64,000 bases of DNA, taken from contig NZ_JABWRY020000001.1 in the NCBI RefSeq assembly GCF_014269205.2, forward strand, positions 5,132,001-5,196,000, given 5' to 3'. Source of the DNA: Pseudomonas kermanshahensis (GTDB lineage Bacteria > Pseudomonadota > Gammaproteobacteria > Pseudomonadales > Pseudomonadaceae). Below, in pieces: positions 16,134-24,975 of the stretch. Below the pieces are notes generated by a model that had not been told where the DNA came from, ran no database searches, and was given only the letters and a program-made list of their open reading frames with translations. Each line of letters begins with the position of its first letter. The stretch's first letter is position 1. Both the position numbers and the translations under genes were made by a program.

Positions 16134-16737
16134 GCTGTGTTCCTCGCTGTGGATTATTTTCGGCAGGGTTTGCAGCATGCCTTCGTACCACGCAGGCAGC
16201 AAGCCATTGAAGCCATTGGTCAAAAAATGATCACACCTACCAAAGCCGCGTAGCAGAGGGCTTCGCGCCAGCTATGCGCACGTTATCCACAAGGCTTTCC
16301 CCACGGATTGGGGGCAACTTATCGTGCTCGCGGAACCCTTTCAGCGATCCACGGTCGGTGGATATCTCTGAGGTGATGGCGCAAGGCTTTCAACCATGCC
16401 GCTTGCAGCGGTCTGTCCAAGGTTTTTGCACAGACTTACCCACAGGTTTTACGAGGCATCGGACGCAGCAGCCTGTGAGTAAAAAACCGTGAAAAATCAT
16501 CCACAAGGGCAAAGCGAACAAAAAATGATCAACGCCCTACAAGGCATGAAAACAAAGGGCTGTAGCGAGGTGCACCCATGTTTTCCACAGGCGGTTCCAC
16601 ATTATCCGTGGGTAAAACAAGGCTGTGGAAACAATGGCTTGCGAAGGGTTTTTGGAGAGGCTAAAGAAGGCTGTGCGACAAGTTGTCCACATTCGGCTTG
16701 AAGCACTGAGGCCGCTGTGCGGCCCCAGTGTGACCAC
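16134..16737. other. Gene-free stretch with a cluster of DnaA-box-like 9-mers
   Basis: No believable gene. Matches to TTWTNCACA with at most one mismatch: plus strand 16283 TTATCCACA (perfect), 16424 TTTTGCACA and 16581 TTTTCCACA (fit), 16436 TTACCCACA, 16497 TCATCCACA, 16683 TTGTCCACA (one off); minus strand 16156-16148 TAATCCACA, 16482-16474 TTACTCACA, 16632-16624 GTTTCCACA (one off). A 13-base direct repeat CAAAAAATGATCA occurs at 16221 and 16519. The cluster lies between the ydfG start and the liv operon end. Binding is inferred from sequence only. Confidence 0.6.
16704..16730 (-). terminator. Candidate end-of-operon hairpin after livF
   Basis: CACTG-a-GGCCGC-tgt-GCGGCC-c-CAGTG folds as a long stem just beyond the livF stop. 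There is no T-run after it, so it may be a weak terminator or a 3'-end stabiliser. Confidence 0.45.
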
Positions 16738-17454
16738 TCAGTGCCCGCCCAAATAGGCGCTGCGCACTTCCTCGTTCACCAACAACTCCTGGCCGGTGCC
16801 CGTCATGCGGATCTGCCCATTGACCATCACATACGCCCGGTCCGACAACTTCAGCGCATGGTTGGCATTCTGCTCAACCAGGAAGATGGTCATCCCAGTC
16901 TTGGCCAACTCACGCAAGGTGGCGAAGATCTGCTTGACCACAATCGGCGCCAGCCCCAGCGATGGCTCATCGAGCAGCAACAGCTTCGGCCGGCTCATCA
17001 GCGCGCGGGCAATGGCGAGCATCTGCTGCTCGCCCCCCGACATGGTCATGGCCCGCTGGGTGCGCCGCTCCTTCAACCGCGGGAACAGCTCGTACATCCG
17101 CTCCATGTCCTCCTTGGCGTATTTGTCGCCAATCGGGATGGTGCCCATCATCAGGTTTTCCTCGACGGTCATGTCGGGGAACACCCGCCGCCCCTCAGGT
17201 GACTGCGCAATACCGTTGGAAGCGATGTAATGCGACGACTTGCGGGTGATGTCTGTGCCCCGGTAAACGATGTGCCCCGAAGACGCGCGCGGCTGGCCGA
17301 AAATCGACATCAGCAAGGTCGATTTGCCGGCACCGTTGGCACCGATTAGGCTCACCGTCTCGCCTTCGTTGATGTGCATCGACACCTTCTTCAGGGCCTG
17401 GATCGGCCCGTAGAACACATCCAGCTCCTTCAGCTCGAGAATGGGTGCACTCAT
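16738..17454 (-). CDS. livF: Branched-chain amino acid ABC transporter ATPase LivF
   Basis: A 238-residue ATPase. Walker A GANGAGKS is at 38-45, the Q-loop segment GIAQSPEGRRVF follows, then the signature MSGGEQQ, Walker B LLLLDEPSLGL and the LivF-type LVEQNANHALK. It is the last gene of livKHMGF; its start overlaps the livG stop by four bases (ATGA), implying translational coupling. With LivG it drives uptake of leucine, isoleucine and valine through LivHM. Confidence 0.95.
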   Translation of the reverse strand: MSAPILELKELDVFYGPIQALKKVSMHINEGETVSLIGANGAGKSTLLMSIFGQPRASSGHIVYRGTDITRKSSHYIASNGIAQSPEGRRVFPDMTVEENLMMGTIPIGDKYAKEDMERMYELFPRLKERRTQRAMTMSGGEQQMLAIARALMSRPKLLLLDEPSLGLAPIVVKQIFATLRELAKTGMTIFLVEQNANHALKLSDRAYVMVNGQIRMTGTGQELLVNEEVRSAYLGGH

Positions 17455-18326
17455 ACCAGTTCCTCTTCGTCTGCACCCAGGTAGGCGGCAATCACCGTCG
17501 GGTTGTTGCGGATTTCCTGTGGCGCGCCTTCGGCGATCACGTTGCCATGGTCAAGCACGACGATATGGTCGGAAATGCTCATGACCATGCCCATGTCGTG
17601 TTCGATCAGCACCACGGTGATGTCGTGCTCGTCACGCAGCACGCGGATCATGCCACTGAGCGCCTCGGTTTCCTGCGGGTTGAGGCCGGCAGCCGGTTCG
17701 TCCAGGCAGATGATCTTCGGCCGCGTGCACATGGCCCGGGCGATTTCCAGGCGACGCTGCTGGCCATAAGACAACTCACCGGCCAAGCGGTTGGCGCAAT
17801 CGACCAGGTCGACCACCTCCAGCCAATAGAACGCATGGTCGAGGGCATCGCTCTCGGCCTTGCGGTAGGCCTTGGTGTTGAGCACCCCGGCCAGCAGGTT
17901 GCGGTTGACCCACATGTGCTGGGCCACCAACAGGTTCTCCACCACCGACATTTCCTTGAACAGGCGAATGTTCTGGAAGGTCCGGGCGAGGCCGGCGCGG
18001 TTCACCAGGTGGGTGCCGCCGAACATCTTGTAGTACAGGCGGTTGGCAAAGCGCGCGGGCGAAACGAAGTCCGTCGCCTGGAAGCGCTCGCCGAGCAACT
18101 GGATGACGTTGGTCTGGCTGCCGCGCACGTTCAGTTCGATACGCCCGCCGCTGGCTTTGTAGAAGCCGGTCAGGCAGTTGAACACCGTGGTCTTGCCCGC
18201 ACCGTTGGGGCCGATCAGCGCGAAGATCTGGTTGCGCCGGACCTTGAGGCTTACGTCACTCAGCGCCTTGATGCCGCCAAACTGCATCATCAGGTTGTCG
18301 ACCGACAGAATGATATCGTCGTTCAT
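17451..18326 (-). CDS. livG: Branched-chain amino acid ABC transporter ATPase LivG
   Basis: A 291-residue ATPase. Walker A GPNGAGKT is at 39-46, signature LSYGQQRRLEIARA, Walker B IICLDEPAAGLNP, and the switch VLIEHDMGMVMSISD. The extended region before the signature (FGGTHLVNRAGLARTFQNIRLF) is the LivG/BraF hallmark. The start overlaps the livM stop by four bases. It works with LivF at the cytoplasmic face of the LivHM permease. Confidence 0.95.
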   Translation of the reverse strand: MNDDIILSVDNLMMQFGGIKALSDVSLKVRRNQIFALIGPNGAGKTTVFNCLTGFYKASGGRIELNVRGSQTNVIQLLGERFQATDFVSPARFANRLYYKMFGGTHLVNRAGLARTFQNIRLFKEMSVVENLLVAQHMWVNRNLLAGVLNTKAYRKAESDALDHAFYWLEVVDLVDCANRLAGELSYGQQRRLEIARAMCTRPKIICLDEPAAGLNPQETEALSGMIRVLRDEHDITVVLIEHDMGMVMSISDHIVVLDHGNVIAEGAPQEIRNNPTVIAAYLGADEEELV

Positions 18327-19624
18327 GGCGCCACTCCTTTACGCGGGACCACACCGGCACGGCTGATGCGGATCAGCCCACGCGGTCGCCAGATCATCAT
18401 CAACACCATCAATACGCCAAACAGCAGCACGCGGTATTCCGAAAAGCTGCGCAGCAGCTCTGGCGCCACGGTCAGCACGAACGCTGCGATCACCACACCG
18501 ACGGTCGAGCCCATGCCACCCAACACGACGATGGCGAGGATCAGCGCCGACTCGAAGAAGGTGAACGACGACGGGTTGACGAAGCCCTGGTACGTGGCGA
18601 AGAACACGCCCGCCAGGCCCGCGGTGGAAGCCCCCAGGGTGAAAGCCGAAAGCTTGACCAGCACGTGGTTCAGGCCCATCGAGCGGCAGGCGATCTCGTC
18701 TTCACGCAGGGCTTCCCAGGCACGGCCAACCGGCATGCGGGTCAACCGGTGCTTGATGTACAGCACTGCCAGCACCACCAGGAACAGCACGGCGTAGATG
18801 AACACGAACTTCAGGTTGGCGTTGTAATCGATGCCAAGAAACTCATGGATCGGCACCCCACCGTCCTTGGCCCGGCGGCCGAATTCCAGGCCAAAGAAGG
18901 TCGGCGACGGTGCCGGCATGCCGTTCGGGCCGCCCGTGAACGACAGCCAGTTGTTCAGCACCAGGCGGATGATCTCGCCAAAGCCCAGGGTCACGATCGC
19001 CAGGTAGTCACCGTGCATGCGTAACACCGGGAAGCCGAGTATGCACCCCGCCAGCGCCGCCGCGATCGCCGCCAGCGGCAGCACGCTCCAGAAGCCCAGG
19101 CCCAGGTACTGGTAGCCCAACGCCAGGCCGTAGGCGCCGATGGCGTAGAACGCCACGTAACCCAGGTCGAGCAGGCCCGCCAGGCCGACCACGATGTTCA
19201 GGCCAAGGCCCAGCAACACATAGATCAGGCCGAGGATGACCACGGTCAGCAGGTACTTGTTAGCAAAGATTGGGAAGACGATGGCAATCACCACCAGCGC
19301 CGGGATGATGTAGCGCAGCCGCGACTTGTAGTCCGGCGCGTTCACATGCACGCCCGAGCCACCGTTGTCGAAGCCTTGGAGCATGCGCCGCCCGGCGCCC
19401 GTCTGCAGGTACAGGCTGAGCAGGAAGCGCCCGACCATCACCCCGCCAACCAGCCACGCCACGCGGCGGGGTTCGGCATTGAAGCTGTAGCCGTCGAGCA
19501 CCACGCCGACGACCGGGCCAAAGACAATGAGTGCCAGCAGGCCGGCGACGAAGGTCTCCAGCAGGCTGCGTTTGAGGTCGAAACCATTGGTTTCGGAAAC
19601 AGGGGCAGTTTTGGCAGTGGACAT
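18323..19624 (-). CDS. livM: Branched-chain amino acid ABC transporter permease LivM
   Basis: A 433-residue multi-spanning permease with about ten hydrophobic segments; it carries the N-terminal extension typical of the E. coli/Pseudomonas LivM (residues 1-110) before the conserved core VVGLAGLLDLGYVAFYAIGAY. The EAA-like cytoplasmic loop (REDEIACRSMGLNHVLVKLSAFTLGAS) contacts the ATPases. ATG 19624 leaves two bases after the livH stop; an in-frame GTG at 19630 would instead overlap it. Confidence 0.93.
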   Translation of the reverse strand: MSTAKTAPVSETNGFDLKRSLLETFVAGLLALIVFGPVVGVVLDGYSFNAEPRRVAWLVGGVMVGRFLLSLYLQTGAGRRMLQGFDNGGSGVHVNAPDYKSRLRYIIPALVVIAIVFPIFANKYLLTVVILGLIYVLLGLGLNIVVGLAGLLDLGYVAFYAIGAYGLALGYQYLGLGFWSVLPLAAIAAALAGCILGFPVLRMHGDYLAIVTLGFGEIIRLVLNNWLSFTGGPNGMPAPSPTFFGLEFGRRAKDGGVPIHEFLGIDYNANLKFVFIYAVLFLVVLAVLYIKHRLTRMPVGRAWEALREDEIACRSMGLNHVLVKLSAFTLGASTAGLAGVFFATYQGFVNPSSFTFFESALILAIVVLGGMGSTVGVVIAAFVLTVAPELLRSFSEYRVLLFGVLMVLMMIWRPRGLIRISRAGVVPRKGVAP

Positions 19625-19626
19625 GT

Positions 19627-20541
19627 TCACACCTTAGCCACAAGCGGGCGACCCAGCAGGCCTTGGGGACGGAAGATGAGGATCATCACCAGCAGCGAGA
19701 AGCTGAATACGTCCTTGTAGTCGGAGTTGATCAGGCCAGAGAACAGCGACTCGGAGATGCCGAGGATGATGCCGCCAAGCATGGCCCCCGGTAGCGAGCC
19801 GATGCCGCCCAATACCGCCGCCGTGAACGCCTTGATGCCGATGATGAAGCCGGCATAGAAGTCGAAGGTGCCGTAGTTCATGGTGATCAGCACGCCCGCC
19901 AGTGCGGCCATGACTGCACCGATGACGAATACGTAGGAAATCACCCGATCGGTGTTGATGCCCAGGATCGAGGCCATCTTGCGATCTTGCTGCGTGGCGC
20001 GGCACATGCGGCCGAGCTTGGTGTACTTGATCACATAGGTAAGCAGGCCCATGCCGACGAATGCGGCAATCAGGATGAAGATCTTGGTGTAGGTCAATTG
20101 CACGAAGCCGGTGCCGACTTCTACCCGCAAGGCGCCTTCAAGCAGGGTTGGCACGCCTTGCTGGCGGGCGCCCTGGCTGATCTGTGCATAGTTTTGCAGG
20201 ATCAGCGAGATGCCGATGGCACTGATCAGCGGTGCCAGACGGGTGGAGTTGCGCAGGGGTTTGTAGGCGATGCGTTCGATGGTGAAGCCATAGACGCCCG
20301 TGACGACGACGGTGAACAACAGCGTGCCCAGCATCAGAAGCGGGAACGATTCGACGCCGAAATAGGCCAGCAATGCCAGGCTGATCGCCGCGAGGTACGC
20401 GGAAATCATATACACCTCGCCGTGCGCGAAGTTGATCATGCCGATAATGCCATAGACCATTGTGTAGCCGATGGCGATCAGGCCATAGACCGACCCGAGG
20501 GTCAGGCCGTTGACCAGTTGCTGCAGAAAAATACCATCCAT
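19627..20541 (-). CDS. livH: Branched-chain amino acid ABC transporter permease LivH
   Basis: A 304-residue permease of about eight hydrophobic segments beginning MDGIFLQQLVNGLTLGSVYGL, with the LivH-type loop CRATQQDRKMASILGINTDRVIS. It pairs with LivM. Its ribosome binding site AGGTGAG lies within a perfect inverted repeat (20545-20568), so its translation may be restrained relative to livK. The 157-base gap after livK also contains GC-rich hairpins. Confidence 0.94.
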   Translation of the reverse strand: MDGIFLQQLVNGLTLGSVYGLIAIGYTMVYGIIGMINFAHGEVYMISAYLAAISLALLAYFGVESFPLLMLGTLLFTVVVTGVYGFTIERIAYKPLRNSTRLAPLISAIGISLILQNYAQISQGARQQGVPTLLEGALRVEVGTGFVQLTYTKIFILIAAFVGMGLLTYVIKYTKLGRMCRATQQDRKMASILGINTDRVISYVFVIGAVMAALAGVLITMNYGTFDFYAGFIIGIKAFTAAVLGGIGSLPGAMLGGIILGISESLFSGLINSDYKDVFSFSLLVMILIFRPQGLLGRPLVAKV

Positions 20542-20544
20542 AAC

Positions 20545-20568
20545 GCAATCTCACCTGATTGAGATTGC
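20545..20568 (-). promoter_or_regulatory. Hairpin covering the livH ribosome binding site
   Basis: On the minus strand GCAATCTCA-atcagg-TGAGATTGC is a perfect 9-bp stem with a 6-base loop. The AGGTGAG Shine-Dalgarno sequence spans loop and 3' arm; the ATG follows three bases after the stem. Folding would hide the ribosome binding site. Confidence 0.6.
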
Positions 20569-20654
20569 ACGAGCGCCTACCACGGCGGGCCCTGAATGCA
20601 GCGGCCCTCGCAGCGCAGAACTGTGCAGATCTACGGATAAAGACAGGTACCGCG

Positions 20655-20666
20655 GGGCTGCAGCCC
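20655..20666. repeat. GC-rich palindrome between livK and livH
   Basis: GGGCTGCAGCCC is a perfect 12-base palindrome about 35 bases beyond the livK stop, flanked by more G/C tracts. It could pause transcription or protect the 3' end of a livK-only transcript, which would help the binding protein to be made in excess. Confidence 0.45.
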
Positions 20667-20698
20667 GGGGCAGTAAGCACCCGGGCCGGTAGCCGTTA

Positions 20699-21835
20699 TT
20701 ATTTTTGTTTTTCCAGCTGGTGGTATTTACCGTCTTTGTCCCACTGGTAGACCACGTAGTCGGAGACGGTCAGGTCGCCCTTGCTGTCCCACTTCTTCTC
20801 GCCCATGACGGTCTTGACCGGGTTGGCCTTGAGCCATTTGGCGGCGTCTTCGCCTTTGTTCGACTTGGCACCGTTGAACGCGGCGGCAAGCGCCTGCAAC
20901 GAGGCATAGGCGTACAGGGTGTAGCCTTCAGGCTCAGTACCGTTCTTGCGGAACTCTTCCACCACGGCCTTGCTGTCCGGCAGCAGGCGCGGGTCGGCGC
21001 CGAAGGTCATGTACACGCCATCGACGTACTGTGCGCCACCCGCCGTGGACACCAGTTCGTCGGTGACGATGCCGTCATCGGACATGAACTTGACGTCCTT
21101 CAGGCCTTGCTCACGCAGCTGGCGTACCAGTGGGCCGGCCTCTGGGTGCAGGCCACCGAAATAGACCACGTCGGCGCCGGTGGAGCGGATCTTGGTGACC
21201 ACGGCGCTGAAGTCTTTCTCGCCGCGGGTCAGGCCTTCGTACAGCACAGGCTTCACGCCACGCTTCTCGAGCTGCGCCTTGGTGGCATCGGCCAGGCCTT
21301 GGCCGTAGGTGTCCTTGTCGTGCAGCACGGCCACCTTCTTGCCTTTGAGCACATCGACGATGTAGTCACCGGCAACGATGCCCTGCTGGTCGTCGCGGCC
21401 ACACATGCGGAACATGGCGGAAAGGCCGCGCTCGGTCACCTGCGGGTTGGTCGAGCCTGGGGTGATGGCGATCACACCGGCTTCGTCGTACACCTCGGAA
21501 GCAGGGATGGTGTTGGAGGAGCAGAAGTGGCCGACCACCCCTGCCACTTTGTCCTGGTCGACCAGGCGGTTGGCCACGGCCACGGCTTGTTTCGGTTCGC
21601 AGGCATCATCGCCCTTCACCAGGACGATCTTCTCGCCGTTGACCCCACCTTCGGCGTTGATCTTGTCGGCTGCCGCCTGGGCACCTTTCATGTACTGCTC
21701 GCCAAACGCTGCGTTGGCACCGGTCATCGGGCCTGCGACGCCGATCTTGATGTCGGCCTGAACATACGAAGAAATACCCAGTGCCGTAGCGACGGCCAGA
21801 GCCAGGAAACCTTTCTTGTAAAACGTCTGCGACAT
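20699..21835 (-). CDS. livK: Branched-chain amino acid binding protein LivK/BraC
   Basis: A 378-residue periplasmic binding protein. The signal peptide spans about 1-27 (ends SSYVQA), followed by DIKIGVAGPMTGANAAFGEQYMKG, the type I periplasmic fold start of LivJ/LivK/BraC. A cysteine pair (GDDACEPKQA ... VGHFCSS) matches the family disulphide. CTAGGAGCACC precedes the ATG. It captures leucine, isoleucine and valine (often alanine and threonine too). It is first in the liv operon and is read from a sigma54-type promoter. Confidence 0.95.
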   Translation of the reverse strand: MSQTFYKKGFLALAVATALGISSYVQADIKIGVAGPMTGANAAFGEQYMKGAQAAADKINAEGGVNGEKIVLVKGDDACEPKQAVAVANRLVDQDKVAGVVGHFCSSNTIPASEVYDEAGVIAITPGSTNPQVTERGLSAMFRMCGRDDQQGIVAGDYIVDVLKGKKVAVLHDKDTYGQGLADATKAQLEKRGVKPVLYEGLTRGEKDFSAVVTKIRSTGADVVYFGGLHPEAGPLVRQLREQGLKDVKFMSDDGIVTDELVSTAGGAQYVDGVYMTFGADPRLLPDSKAVVEEFRKNGTEPEGYTLYAYASLQALAAAFNGAKSNKGEDAAKWLKANPVKTVMGEKKWDSKGDLTVSDYVVYQWDKDGKYHQLEKQK

Positions 21836-21896
21836 GAGGTGGTGCTCCTAGAGTTTTTTTTTGGTTGGCACTACAACTTCTCAACCCTGTGCTCAG

Positions 21897-21912
21897 AGCA
21901 AGGGCCGTGCCA
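21897..21912 (-). promoter_or_regulatory. Sigma54 (RpoN) -24/-12 promoter of livK
   Basis: On the minus strand TGGCACGGCCCTTGCT matches the sigma54 consensus TGGCACGNNNNTTGCW at every fixed position. The start point would be near 21888, giving a leader of about 50 bases before the livK ATG at 21835. Confidence 0.85.
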
Positions 21913-22112
21913 TTGGTTTTGTATTCCGGGAAATCACACAGCCAGGGCGGCTGGCAGGCGACCGACGGCCTTTTCTTTATTGAGCGTGCAACCGTCTGCC
22001 GCGCGGCAGGCGCCACCACACGTACAGACAAGGAGCAACCGTGAAGTGCCATCATTGCAACCCCGGCAAGTGTTTACGTGCAACCGCCCTGTAACAGCCG
22101 ACGTCACCGAAG

Positions 22113-22129
22113 TGCACACCGCTGGTGCG
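22113..22129. promoter_or_regulatory. Candidate NtrC-binding site upstream of the livK promoter
   Basis: TGCACACCGCTGGTGCG fits the NtrC dyad TGCACC-N5-GGTGCA in 10 of 12 fixed positions. It lies about 200 bases upstream of the sigma54 element, a usual enhancer distance. Confidence 0.6.
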
Positions 22130-22208
22130 CGACTGCTACAGGCAGCACTGTTTCAAGGCTAGCGGGTGCACGGAAAAACACCTCTGTTTTGGCCGTTATG
22201 CCGGCCAG

Positions 22209-22240
22209 ATGGGAGCGGGCTTGCCCGCGAATGGGCCGCA
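22209..22240. repeat. Single REP element upstream of pncB
   Basis: One core GGGAGCGGGCTTGCCCGCGA followed by ATGGGCCGCAG; no opposing copy. Confidence 0.75.
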
Positions 22241-22307
22241 GCAGAAACATGAAAATGCAAAAGGCTGGCACAATGGCCGCCATTCGCCGCTTCCGGAGCC
22301 ACCCTTG

Positions 22308-23513
22308 ATGAGCGAGAGCGCATTCGCCGAGCGCATCGTGCACAACCTGCTCGACACCGACTTCTACAAACTCACCATGATGCAGGGTGTGCTGCACAAC
22401 TACCCGGACGCCGACGTGGAATGGGAGTTTCGCTGCCGCAACGGCGAAGACCTGCGCCCTTACCTCGGCGAGATCCGCAACCAGCTCGAACTGCTCAGCG
22501 ACCTGACTCTGGATGAAGGCCAACTGGGCTTTCTGGAACGTATCAGCTTTCTCAAGCCAGACTTCCTGCGGTTTCTGCGCCTGTTCCGCTTCAACCTGCG
22601 TTACGCGCGCATCGGCATCGAAAACGATCAACTGTTCCTACGCCTGCGTGGCCCCTGGCTGCACGTGATCCTGTTTGAAGTGCCCTTGTTGGCCATCATC
22701 AGCGAAGTGCGCAACCGCCACCTGCACCCGCACATGCGCCTGGCCGAAGCCCGCGACCAGCTGTACCGCAAGTTCGACTGGCTGCGCGCGCATGCCAGTG
22801 ACGACGAGCTGGCCGACCTGCAAGTGGCCGATTTCGGCACCCGCCGGCGGTTTTCCAGCCGTGTTCAGGAAGAGGTGGTACGGGTGCTGCGTGATGACTT
22901 CCCGGCCCGTTTCGTGGGCACCAGCAACGTCGACCTGGCATGGAAACTGGATATCAAGCCGCTGGGCACCATGGCCCACGAATGGATCATGGCTCACCAA
23001 CAGCTCGGCCCGCGCTTGATCGACAGCCAGAGCGCCGCACTGGACTGCTGGGTACGCGAGTACCGCGACCTGCTGGGCATCGCCCTGACCGACTGCATCA
23101 CCATGGACGCCTTCCTCGGCGATTTCGATTTGTACTTTGCCAAGCTGTTCGACGGCCTGCGCCACGATTCGGGCGAGCCAGTGGCCTGGGCGGAAAAAGC
23201 CATCGTTCATTACCAGAAGCTGGGTATCGACCCGATGACCAAGACCCTGGTGTTTTCCGACGGCCTCAACCTGACCCGTTCGCTGGAAATCTTCCGCGCC
23301 CTGCGCGGCCGCATCAACGTCAGTTTCGGCATCGGCACCAACCTGACCTGCGACATACCGGGTGTGGCGCCGATGAACATCGTGCTTAAAATGACCGACT
23401 GCAATGGCTCGCCGGTGGCGAAAATCTCTGACGAGGCGGCCAAGACCCAGTGCCGCGACGAGAACTTCGTTGCCTACATGCGCCACGTTTTCAAAATCCC
23501 CAGCAAGGAGTAA
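22308..23513 (+). CDS. pncB: Nicotinate phosphoribosyltransferase
   Basis: A 401-residue PncB: opening [31 protein letters not shown], the FGTRRRFS motif, and [17 protein letters not shown] near the PRPP site. It makes nicotinate mononucleotide from nicotinate and PRPP with ATP, the entry step of NAD salvage. ATG 22308 begins the conserved region; the in-frame extension to 22125 is REP and regulatory DNA. Three bases separate its stop from nadE, so the two form an operon. Confidence 0.96.
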   Translation: MSESAFAERIVHNLLDTDFYKLTMMQGVLHNYPDADVEWEFRCRNGEDLRPYLGEIRNQLELLSDLTLDEGQLGFLERISFLKPDFLRFLRLFRFNLRYARIGIENDQLFLRLRGPWLHVILFEVPLLAIISEVRNRHLHPHMRLAEARDQLYRKFDWLRAHASDDELADLQVADFGTRRRFSSRVQEEVVRVLRDDFPARFVGTSNVDLAWKLDIKPLGTMAHEWIMAHQQLGPRLIDSQSAALDCWVREYRDLLGIALTDCITMDAFLGDFDLYFAKLFDGLRHDSGEPVAWAEKAIVHYQKLGIDPMTKTLVFSDGLNLTRSLEIFRALRGRINVSFGIGTNLTCDIPGVAPMNIVLKMTDCNGSPVAKISDEAAKTQCRDENFVAYMRHVFKIPSKE

Positions 23514-23516
23514 CCC

Positions 23517-24344
23517 ATGCAAGCCGTTCAGCGAGAGATTGCCCAAGCGCTCAAGGTGCAGCCACCGTTCGCCGATGCCGCCGCGCTCGACAACGAAGTG
23601 GCTCGGCGCGTGGCGTTCATCAAGGAGTGCCTGGCCAATGCCCGGCTCAAAACGCTGGTACTGGGCATCAGTGGCGGTGTCGACTCACTGACCGCTGCCC
23701 TGCTTGCCCAGCGCGCGATCAACGAGCTGCGTGCCGAAACCGGCGATAAGGCCTACACCTTCATTGCCGTGCGCTTGCCCTATCAGGTGCAGCATGACGA
23801 GCATGACGCCCAAGCGTGCCTTGACGTGATCAAGGCCGATGAAGTGCACACCGTCGACATTGCCCCGGCAGTGAAAGCGTTGGCAGCTGAGGTGGTGGAA
23901 CTGAAAAACGGCTCGCCAACATTGGTGGACTTTGTTGTCGGCAACGTCAAGGCGCGTACCCGCATGGTCGCCCAGTACACCATCGCTGGCGCCCGTGCAG
24001 GCCTGGTGATCGGCACTGACCATGCCGCCGAAGCGGTGATGGGCTTCTTTACCAAGTTTGGTGATGGTGCCTGCGACCTGGCCCCGCTGAGCGGGCTGGT
24101 GAAAAACCAGGTACGGGCCATTGCGCGCCGCTTTGGTGCGCCGGAATCGCTGGTGGAGAAGGTACCGACAGCCGACCTGGAAGACCTTGAGCCGGGCAAG
24201 CCGGACGAGGCGTCACATGGCGTGACGTATCAGCAGATCGATGCGTTCCTGCAGGGGCAGCCGGTTGATCAGGCAGCGTTCGACATCATCGTCGCGACCT
24301 ACCGCAAGACCCAGCACAAGCGCGAACTGCCGTTCGCCCCTTGA
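23517..24344 (+). CDS. nadE: NH3-dependent NAD+ synthetase
   Basis: A 275-residue NadE with the P-loop SGGVDS at 52-57 and the later segments [48 protein letters not shown] (deamido-NAD site) and [11 protein letters not shown]. The glutamine amidohydrolase domain of long NadE forms is absent, so ammonia is the nitrogen donor. It ends NAD synthesis begun by PncB, whose AAGGAG just before the pncB stop serves as its ribosome binding site. Confidence 0.96.
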   Translation: MQAVQREIAQALKVQPPFADAAALDNEVARRVAFIKECLANARLKTLVLGISGGVDSLTAALLAQRAINELRAETGDKAYTFIAVRLPYQVQHDEHDAQACLDVIKADEVHTVDIAPAVKALAAEVVELKNGSPTLVDFVVGNVKARTRMVAQYTIAGARAGLVIGTDHAAEAVMGFFTKFGDGACDLAPLSGLVKNQVRAIARRFGAPESLVEKVPTADLEDLEPGKPDEASHGVTYQQIDAFLQGQPVDQAAFDIIVATYRKTQHKRELPFAP

Positions 24345-24349
24345 GGGCC

Positions 24350-24452
24350 TGGGGCCGCTTTGCGCCCCAATCGCAGCGCAAGGCTGCTCCTACAGACGAT
24401 TGCATTCCCCTGTAGGAGCAGCCTTGCGCTGCGAATGGAGGGCAAAGCCCTC
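24350..24452. repeat. REP-like inverted pair, 'CAAGGCTGCTCC' variant
   Basis: Opposed arms CGCAGCGCAAGGCTGCTCCTACAG and complement, flanked by GC hairpins GGGGCCGCTTTGCGCCCC and GGAGGGCAAAGCCCTCC, between nadE and the convergent azurin gene. Confidence 0.85.
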
Positions 24453-24463
24453 CCCTTACTCAA

Positions 24464-24916
24464 TTACTTGACGACAACCTTGCCCTTCATCATCGCGATG
24501 TGGCCCGGGAAGGTGCAGAAGAAGCTGTAGTCGCCACCGGCTTCCAGCTTGGACGTGTCGAACTTCACTTCGGTTTCTTTCTCCGGCGCACCGATCATCG
24601 CGGTGTGGGCGATGATGTTGGCGTTGTCTTCTTTCAGGTAGCCCTTCTCGATGCCCTGGCTCATGCCTTCGGTGGCAATACCCTGCATGTCAGCCGTCTT
24701 GCTGATCACCAGGTTATGGCCCATGACGTTCTTCGGCAGGTTGCCGGAGTGGGTCAGTTTGACGGTGAACTCCTTGCAGCTCTTGTCGACGGTGAATTCC
24801 TTGGTGGTATAGGACATCTGGTCCGTCGATTCGACAGTCACCGAGCATTCGGCTGCGAAGACAGAGGCGCTGGCGAGGGTCAGCAGGGATACCGCTACAG
24901 CTTTCGCAAACATCAT
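24464..24916 (-). CDS. azu: Azurin (blue copper protein)
   Basis: A 150-residue cupredoxin. The signal peptide spans about 1-21 (ends SVFAA), then [20 protein letters not shown]. Copper ligands are seen in MGHN (His) and [12 protein letters not shown] (Cys, His, axial Met). Two adjacent ATGs (24916, 24913) both fit the AAGGAG ribosome binding site. Azurin is a periplasmic one-electron carrier connected with respiration and stress. An ANR-type site is found 60 bases upstream. Confidence 0.96.
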   Translation of the reverse strand: MMFAKAVAVSLLTLASASVFAAECSVTVESTDQMSYTTKEFTVDKSCKEFTVKLTHSGNLPKNVMGHNLVISKTADMQGIATEGMSQGIEKGYLKEDNANIIAHTAMIGAPEKETEVKFDTSKLEAGGDYSFFCTFPGHIAMMKGKVVVK

Positions 24917-24975
24917 GAATCTCCTTGGCAGGGTTTTATCAATTGCGAGACTGCCTGAAACCGTTCAGCCCCTTT

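Larger units (their letters stand above)
21836..22307. other. Divergent control region of livK and pncB
   Basis: No gene. It holds, from livK outward, an A9 run on the minus strand, the sigma54 -24/-12 element (21897-21912), GC-rich inverted sequence CTGCCGCGCGGCAG near 21997, the NtrC-like site at 22113-22129 and one REP core near 22212, shortly before pncB. Confidence 0.6.

Noticed and set aside
16274-16701. Two consecutive plus-strand ORFs (72 and 70 codons) overlapping by ATGA-like junction in the DnaA-box region
   Set aside because: Translations are Cys/Pro/Lys-mixed with codon use unlike neighbours, the second starts at GTG without ribosome binding site, and homology is not recognisable. 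The signal is better explained by the box cluster.
21934-22119. 61-codon Cys-rich ORF upstream of livK as a leader peptide
   Set aside because: It lies upstream of the sigma54 start point, so it would not be on the livK transcript.
22125-22307. Longer N terminus for pncB
   Set aside because: It would include the REP element and NtrC-like region; the conserved protein starts at 22308.
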